64,000 nucleotides of DNA. Source: Anaerolineae bacterium. Lineage in GTDB: Bacteria > Chloroflexota > Anaerolineae > Aggregatilineales > UBA3940. This document shows positions 60,133 to 64,000 of this stretch, one piece after another (within the stretch, counting starts at the first letter, position 1; every line of letters starts with the position of its first letter). Under the pieces are notes generated by a model. The model worked only from the letters and a program-made list of their open reading frames with translations, did not search any database and was not told the origin of the DNA. The DNA is taken from assembly GCA_016926255.1 (NCBI GenBank), contig JAFGOY010000031.1, positions 62,001 to 126,000 of the forward strand. Direction: 5' to 3'. A program made the translations under genes and the position numbers.

Positions 60133-60199
60133 CCCGGCGCTAAAGACGCCGGGCTAATGCTATGTTTTTACCCTTTGCGGTCTTTGCGTCCTCTGCGGT
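60133..60199. repeat. REP-like palindrome and GCAAAG-type repeat
   Basis: CCCGGCG-N7-CGCCGGG at 60133-60153, then a 28-base CCTTTGCGG...CTCTGCGGT repeat at 60172-60199. This repeat matches 21951-21978 and, interrupted, 61560-61634. Confidence 0.75.
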
Positions 60200-60205
60200 T
60201 AACCC

Positions 60206-61444
60206 TCAGAACCGAACCTCGACCGCCGCCGCGCCGTTCTCATCGACCGTAAACGCGGCTTCCTGATCGTGCCACCGGACGGCGTAATCGCCCAGCCAGC
60301 CCTCGAATCGGACATTGCCCCCGGCATCGGTCGCTATCGTCGTCGGCGCGAACCACCACTCGCCCTTGACCAGCCCCATCAGTGCATCGTAGGCCGGTTT
60401 CCGAGACAGGTCTTCCCGCACATATCCCGACGGCGCTTTCAGCCAGCCGCCATCGACCACGCCCCAGTTGGTGATCGCCTCGACGCGTGGATTCGCCAGC
60501 AGCGTCTTGTAGAACTCGACCACTTCCTCGGCCTGGCGCTGTTCGCCTTCGGGAGTCGTCGGCCACTCATCGACCTTGTGATCGTTCAAGTCGACGATCT
60601 CCGGCGGCATCAGTTCGCCCGACACCAGCGACACCTCGGTGAAGTGCAGCGGCAGCCCGAAGTGATCGTAGCGTTCGAGTATTTGCAGCGTCTTTTCCTG
60701 CCCCCAGTAACCCTGGTGCATGTGCGATTGCAGCCCGATCACATCGATGCTGATCCCCGCTTCGAGGCAGCCTTCAATCAGGATTTCGTAGGCAGTCGAC
60801 AGGTCGAAGTCGTTGATCAGCAGCGTCGCGTCCGGGTTCGTCTTGCGGGCCGCCTCGAACACCGTCCGCACGATCCCGATCCGCCCCAGATGCTGCGCCA
60901 GCTTGGTGATCCCGTTCTCCTCTTTCTCGAAGATGGGCATGATCACTACCTCGTTGATCACGTCCCAGGTATCGATCACCCCGGCGAAGTCGGCCACGTC
61001 TCGCCTGATCCGCGCTACCTGCGCTTTGGCGATCTCCTCGTTCGACATGTCGAGCAGCCAGGGGGCGGTCAGCGTGTGCCAGCAAAGCGGATGCCCTTTG
61101 ACCAGGCAGCCGCGATCCGCGAACCAGCGAGCCGTCTTGAGCAGGCGCTCGGTGTCGGGTTTGCCGCGCTCCGGCTCGAATCCCCGCCAGTAGAAAGGCA
61201 GGGTGATCTGGTTATACAGGTCGAGCAATATCTGGTTGTGGCGTTCTGCGTAGACTTTCTCCTCGCCTTCGAGTTCGCCGCTTGCCAGCGGAATGATGTC
61301 GAAGCCAATGCAGCCGAACAGAAATTTGTGCTTTTGCTGCTCGATCTCGACCGCCTGCTGCGCCAGCGGCGCGCCATCAGGTCCCACGATATGCAGCGTC
61401 ACCTCCGCCGAACGAATCTCTTTGATTGTCTGGTCAACATTCAT
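60206..61444 (-). CDS. GH10 endo-1,4-beta-xylanase, cytoplasmic form
   Basis: A 412-aa family 10 hydrolase cutting beta-1,4-xylan or xylo-oligosaccharides. The acid/base is Glu165 (WDVINEVV) and the nucleophile is Glu270 (PLHFTEVSL). The substrate-binding VKGHPLCWHTL is clear. A carbohydrate-binding-like domain at the N-terminus (about 10-45; EVTLHIVGPDGAPLAQQAVEIEQQ) and a beta-rich C-terminus (about 345-412) frame the barrel. No signal peptide is visible, which suggests action on imported oligosaccharides. ATG with GGAGAC upstream. Confidence 0.9.
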   Translation of the reverse strand: MNVDQTIKEIRSAEVTLHIVGPDGAPLAQQAVEIEQQKHKFLFGCIGFDIIPLASGELEGEEKVYAERHNQILLDLYNQITLPFYWRGFEPERGKPDTERLLKTARWFADRGCLVKGHPLCWHTLTAPWLLDMSNEEIAKAQVARIRRDVADFAGVIDTWDVINEVVIMPIFEKEENGITKLAQHLGRIGIVRTVFEAARKTNPDATLLINDFDLSTAYEILIEGCLEAGISIDVIGLQSHMHQGYWGQEKTLQILERYDHFGLPLHFTEVSLVSGELMPPEIVDLNDHKVDEWPTTPEGEQRQAEEVVEFYKTLLANPRVEAITNWGVVDGGWLKAPSGYVREDLSRKPAYDALMGLVKGEWWFAPTTIATDAGGNVRFEGWLGDYAVRWHDQEAAFTVDENGAAAVEVRF

Positions 61445-61559
61445 CGCTGTGTCTCCTATTGTCAGGTACTATCACCCGGTCACAATGCCTCTATCATACA
61501 CGGGAACCCATCCGATGCTAAATCGCCTGCCACATTCCATCCCCTTTATCTTCGTTTTT

Positions 61560-61634
61560 CTTTGCGTCCTCTGCACGGACGTTTCGCCACAGGCGAAACC
61601 CCCAAACGACCGAAGGTCGTCGTCCTCTGCGGTG
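61560..61634. mobile_element. 46-bp palindromic insertion in an interspersed repeat
   Basis: The repeat CTTTGCGTCCTCTGCGGT (intact at 60180-60199) is split here. The 10-base CGTCCTCTGC appears at 61565-61574 and again at 61621-61630. Between them, 46 bases carry two hairpins (GTTTCGCC-ACA-GGCGAAAC and ACGACC-GAA-GGTCGT). The pattern is that of a small insertion with a target duplication. Confidence 0.65.
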
Positions 61635-61715
61635 AGTCCCTTCTTTCCCTCTTGACTCTCCAGTCGCTGGAGGCCCGACAATAGAGTCAGCTTATCCAAT
61701 CACAAGGAGGTTGAC

Positions 61716-62234
61716 ATGCAAGCAGTATCACAGACCCAATCACAGGCAGCCGACATTGGGCAGGAAGCCGCGCCGTTCAAGCGGGGCGTCCTCGGCTGGA
61801 TCGCCGCTGGGCTGAACGCGCTCGCCGCGATCAATGCCAGCTTCGTCTTTCTCGTCCAGATGAAGTCTGGAGTCCTCGGCTGGCTGATGATGAACACCTG
61901 CACGCCCAGCATCGCTCTCTACCTCGCCGGTTTCCTGATCGGCAGCCCGGCGATCATGACTGCCGGGTCGGTGCTGATGTTCCGCTACGGCACCCTCGGA
62001 TTGTTCGTCTTTAGCTGGGACGGCTACAACATCTTTGCCCAGGTCGGCCACCTGCTGATGACCGCCGCCGTGATCCTCACCGCCGTCGACATCGTGAAGA
62101 ACCGGCGCTGGCGTCAGTTGTGGATCGGGCTGGCGGTCGGTGCCGTCCTCGTCGTGATTTTCGCCATTGCTCAGAATGCCTACTTCGCCGCCCATCCCGG
62201 CCTGCTCGAAGCCCTGTTCAGCGGCACCTACTGA
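61716..62234 (+). CDS. Small membrane protein, four TM helices
   Basis: A 172-aa protein with a strong AAGGAGG before its ATG. A soluble 25-residue start is followed by four TM helices (about 26-48, 62-82, 96-115 and 122-155). The text GLNALAAINASFVFLVQMKSG and VQVGHLLMTAAVILTAVDI-like helices give no family I know. It is a single-gene unit followed by a REP-like hairpin. Function unknown. Confidence 0.72.
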   Translation: MQAVSQTQSQAADIGQEAAPFKRGVLGWIAAGLNALAAINASFVFLVQMKSGVLGWLMMNTCTPSIALYLAGFLIGSPAIMTAGSVLMFRYGTLGLFVFSWDGYNIFAQVGHLLMTAAVILTAVDIVKNRRWRQLWIGLAVGAVLVVIFAIAQNAYFAAHPGLLEALFSGTY

Positions 62235-62554
62235 TTCAGATCAGCGTTTGCCCGGTGCTCCAGCACCGGGCACTTTCCACCATCTGTGTTATCTATATCA
62301 CTGTTGATAATCTCCTGCCTCCACCTCTTCGATCCACCTGCACTCCCTATCGCCGCTCTCGATAAATCAAAAATTAGCGTAATTCGCGCAATTCGCGGAC
62401 CGAATCCCTGCTATCCCCCATCCCAATCGATCCAAGTCCCAGCGACAACAAGCTCCCACCTACCATAAATCTGTAGAATCTGTGTCATCTGTGGATAATC
62501 CCCCACCGTGCTATAATGACGACGGTTGTCAATGGTCATCAGGGGTGGGGAACT
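62235..62554. other. Intergenic region made of degenerate repeats
   Basis: No ORF is convincing. It contains a tight 10-bp palindrome (62250-62271, GCCCGGTGCT-CC-AGCACCGGGC). Decayed ATCTGTGTTATCT-type repeats follow, then an AATTCGCGCAATTCGCGG stretch and an exact 22-base copy (62477-62498) of the repeat at 5748. The last 45 bases hold the kinase 3 promoter and ribosome binding site. Confidence 0.65.
62509..62517 (+). promoter_or_regulatory. Extended -10 element before kinase 3
   Basis: TGC followed by TATAAT gives a perfect extended -10, about 38 bases before the ATG at 62555. No good -35. Confidence 0.55.
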
Positions 62555-63886
62555 ATGGTCGATTACACCGGGCGGATGATAGGGCAGTACGAGATCAGAT
62601 CGATGCTGGGGGTGAGCGGCGTCTCGAAGGTGTACCAGGCATGGCAGTCTTCACAGCATCGCGACGTTGCAATTAAGATTCTCCCCCAAGAATTCCTCGG
62701 CGATCAGACCTTCATGGAGCGCTTCGATCGCGAGGTTAACATCGTTGCCAACCTCAATCATCCCCACATCGTCCCGATCTATGATTTTGGCGTCATCGAC
62801 GACAATCCTTACCTTGTCACCGCTTACTATAAGGGCCACACCCTTGAACGCCACATTCCGCAGTTCCTCGTCGGGATGCCGCTGATCGACGCGTCAACCA
62901 TCATCACCCAGATTGCCAGTGCACTCACCTTTGCTCACGGTGAGGGAATCATCCACCGCAATGTCAAACCCTCGAATATCCTGCTCGACCTCGACGGGAA
63001 TGCCTACCTGTTCGATTTCGGGATCGCCAAGATCGTCGAAGCCTCTGCCGAACTGACCGGCGACAAAGTGCTTGGATCGCCGTTGTATATGGCTCCGGAG
63101 ATGGGATCGCCGGGCGGCGTCACCCCGCTGGTCGATATTTACGCACTGGGCATCACATTATTCGAGATGCTCACCGGTCGGCCTCCCTACAATGCCAACC
63201 ATGCAATCGGCATTCTGCTTGCTCACGTCAAGCAGCCCGTCCCGAAGATCGGCGACCTCCGCCCCGATCTCCCGGTCGCGATCCAGTCGGTCATTGATAA
63301 GGTGCTGGCCAAGAATCCGGCCCAGCGCTACCAGACCGCCGTCGAGTTTGCCGACGCGCTGAAATTCGTTGTTGACCGTGATGAAGACAGTACCGATTAC
63401 CACACACCACCTATGGGCCGCCGCAAACCCGGCAGGGAAGAACAAGAGCTGTACCTCAGGAGCGCCATCCCGATTGACGCCCGCCCGGAAGATGGCCCCT
63501 CCGAGGATGAGTCGCCGGTAACAGAGCCACCGCTCGGCACCAAACCCGATCCGCAGATCGCTGCCGAAATGAAACAGAACGGTGATGAATCCGCGCTGCC
63601 GGACGAGGAATCTGATTCGGCCCAAAAGACCCGGCTGGGAACGCCAGCCGCCCAGCCGGAGCCGCCCGATCAGCCGTCTACTATCCCGCATCCGGACAAA
63701 CTGCCCACCGAACCGCCGACCCTCACCAGCCCGCAGAAACTACCATCACAGCCGCAGGAAAAACCCGATCGGGAAATCCCCCGCCGCGTCGCCCGCTGGG
63801 TATGGCTGGTGCTGGCAGCCGGTATCATGCTCGGTTTCCTGCTGGTCGCGGTTATCGCCATTGCGTTCTTCTCCGGGCTGATCTGA
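62555..63886 (+). CDS. PknB-type protein, probable pseudokinase (kinase 3)
   Basis: A 443-aa membrane protein colinear with kinases 1 and 2 over the kinase domain (MVDYTGRMIGQYEI at the start, Lys41 in VAIK and Asp154 in DFG all in the same positions). However, the catalytic HRD is HRN (Asn136), and the glycine loop is LGVSGVSKVY instead of IGxGGMAxVY. Both changes point to weak or no phosphotransfer, though ATP binding may remain. A Pro/Glu/Ser-rich region (about 285-415) leads to one TM helix at the very C-terminus (about 420-443), so there is no extracellular domain. It may act as a scaffold or regulator of active kinases. Confidence 0.85.
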   Translation: MVDYTGRMIGQYEIRSMLGVSGVSKVYQAWQSSQHRDVAIKILPQEFLGDQTFMERFDREVNIVANLNHPHIVPIYDFGVIDDNPYLVTAYYKGHTLERHIPQFLVGMPLIDASTIITQIASALTFAHGEGIIHRNVKPSNILLDLDGNAYLFDFGIAKIVEASAELTGDKVLGSPLYMAPEMGSPGGVTPLVDIYALGITLFEMLTGRPPYNANHAIGILLAHVKQPVPKIGDLRPDLPVAIQSVIDKVLAKNPAQRYQTAVEFADALKFVVDRDEDSTDYHTPPMGRRKPGREEQELYLRSAIPIDARPEDGPSEDESPVTEPPLGTKPDPQIAAEMKQNGDESALPDEESDSAQKTRLGTPAAQPEPPDQPSTIPHPDKLPTEPPTLTSPQKLPSQPQEKPDREIPRRVARWVWLVLAAGIMLGFLLVAVIAIAFFSGLI

Positions 63887-63914
63887 CTGAGTGTCGAAAC
63901 ATTTCCAGGTCCCC

Positions 63915-64000
63915 TCACTCATAGGCCAGAATCTCCCTGATCGTCAGCCGCGACGCGTACTGCGCCGGGGCAAGGCTCGCCGCCGCGCCGATCACTATTA
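63915..64000 (-). CDS. FtsX/MacB-type ABC permease, C-terminus only
   Basis: At the right edge the minus strand reads VIGAAASLAPAQYASRLTIREILAYE and a stop at 63915. The A-x-x-PA-x-x-A-x-R-L-x-x-x-E-x-L-x-Y-E pattern is the typical C-terminal end of FtsX-domain permeases (MacB, LolC). The rest lies outside the window. Only 28 codons are visible, so the call rests on this short motif. Confidence 0.6.
   Translation of the reverse strand, partial: IVIGAAASLAPAQYASRLTIREILAYE

Noticed and set aside
39400-63886. FHA protein, three PknB-like proteins and the STAND protein as one defence or signalling cluster
   Set aside because: They are spread over more than 50 kb in separate transcription units with unrelated genes between. 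A functional link is possible, but the sequence does not show one system.

Overview
The window looks like a chromosomal segment of a Chloroflexota bacterium, probably of the Anaerolineae type. This is inferred from GC-rich coding sequence, several membrane-anchored PknB-type kinases with unusual extracellular domains, Pro/Thr-rich lipoproteins, a YfhO-type membrane protein, an F420/deazaflavin-type oxidoreductase, GH94-type phosphorylases and many short palindromic intergenic repeats. No rRNA, tRNA or ribosomal protein gene was seen, so the placement is not proven. No prophage, insertion sequence with a transposase, or CRISPR array was seen.

Layout. 1-1.5 kb: an AbiE-type toxin-antitoxin pair, cut by the window start. 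1.5-5.7 kb: one very large membrane protein joining a YfhO-like half to a flippase-like half. 5.9-9.4 kb: two isoprenylcysteine-methyltransferase-like genes behind a strong promoter that overlaps a 17-bp inverted repeat, a YwaF-like membrane protein and an adenosine-deaminase-family enzyme. 9.5-11.3 kb: kinase 1. 11.3-13.3 kb: a three-gene MerR operon with a textbook 19-bp-spacer MerR promoter. 13.5-20.2 kb: a DUF2202 lipoprotein, EamA and AraC genes, and two AT-richer accessory genes. Each of these two lies between two copies of a terminator hairpin. 20.3-23.4 kb: a glutaredoxin-like protein, a cell-wall amidase, a cyclase-family protein and a GNAT acetyltransferase. 23.6-29.9 kb: a three-gene operon of two glycoside phosphorylases around a cupin. 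30-39.2 kb: an SDR, a thiolase, FHA and cobalamin adenosyltransferase genes, a SanA-like protein, Dps, a P-loop protein and membrane proteins. 39.4-45.1 kb: kinase 2 with an NBR1-like Ig domain, an SH3b lipoprotein and a 7TM histidine kinase. 45.3-53.7 kb: an L,D-transpeptidase, UPF0173, DUF554, BrkB, a tandem pair of unknown paralogues and a STAND-TPR protein. 53.8-62.2 kb: an SRPBCC protein, a MarR/GH1 operon divergent from a GT1 glycosyltransferase, an alpha/beta hydrolase and a GH10 xylanase. 62.5-63.9 kb: kinase 3, which looks like a pseudokinase. The right edge holds the C-terminus of an FtsX-like permease.

Themes. Envelope signalling and wall building recur (kinases 1-3, histidine kinase, FHA, amidase, L,D-transpeptidase, SanA, flippase). 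Intracellular sugar metabolism recurs too (two phosphorylases, GH1, GH10, GT1). Accessory, probably transferred genes are AbiE, a small membrane protein and a protein with a PD-(D/E)xK-like motif. The most unusual observations are the terminator-flanked accessory genes, the HRD-to-HRN kinase, the YfhO-flippase fusion, a 46-bp palindromic insertion with a 10-bp target duplication, and a three-member family of intergenic palindromes.
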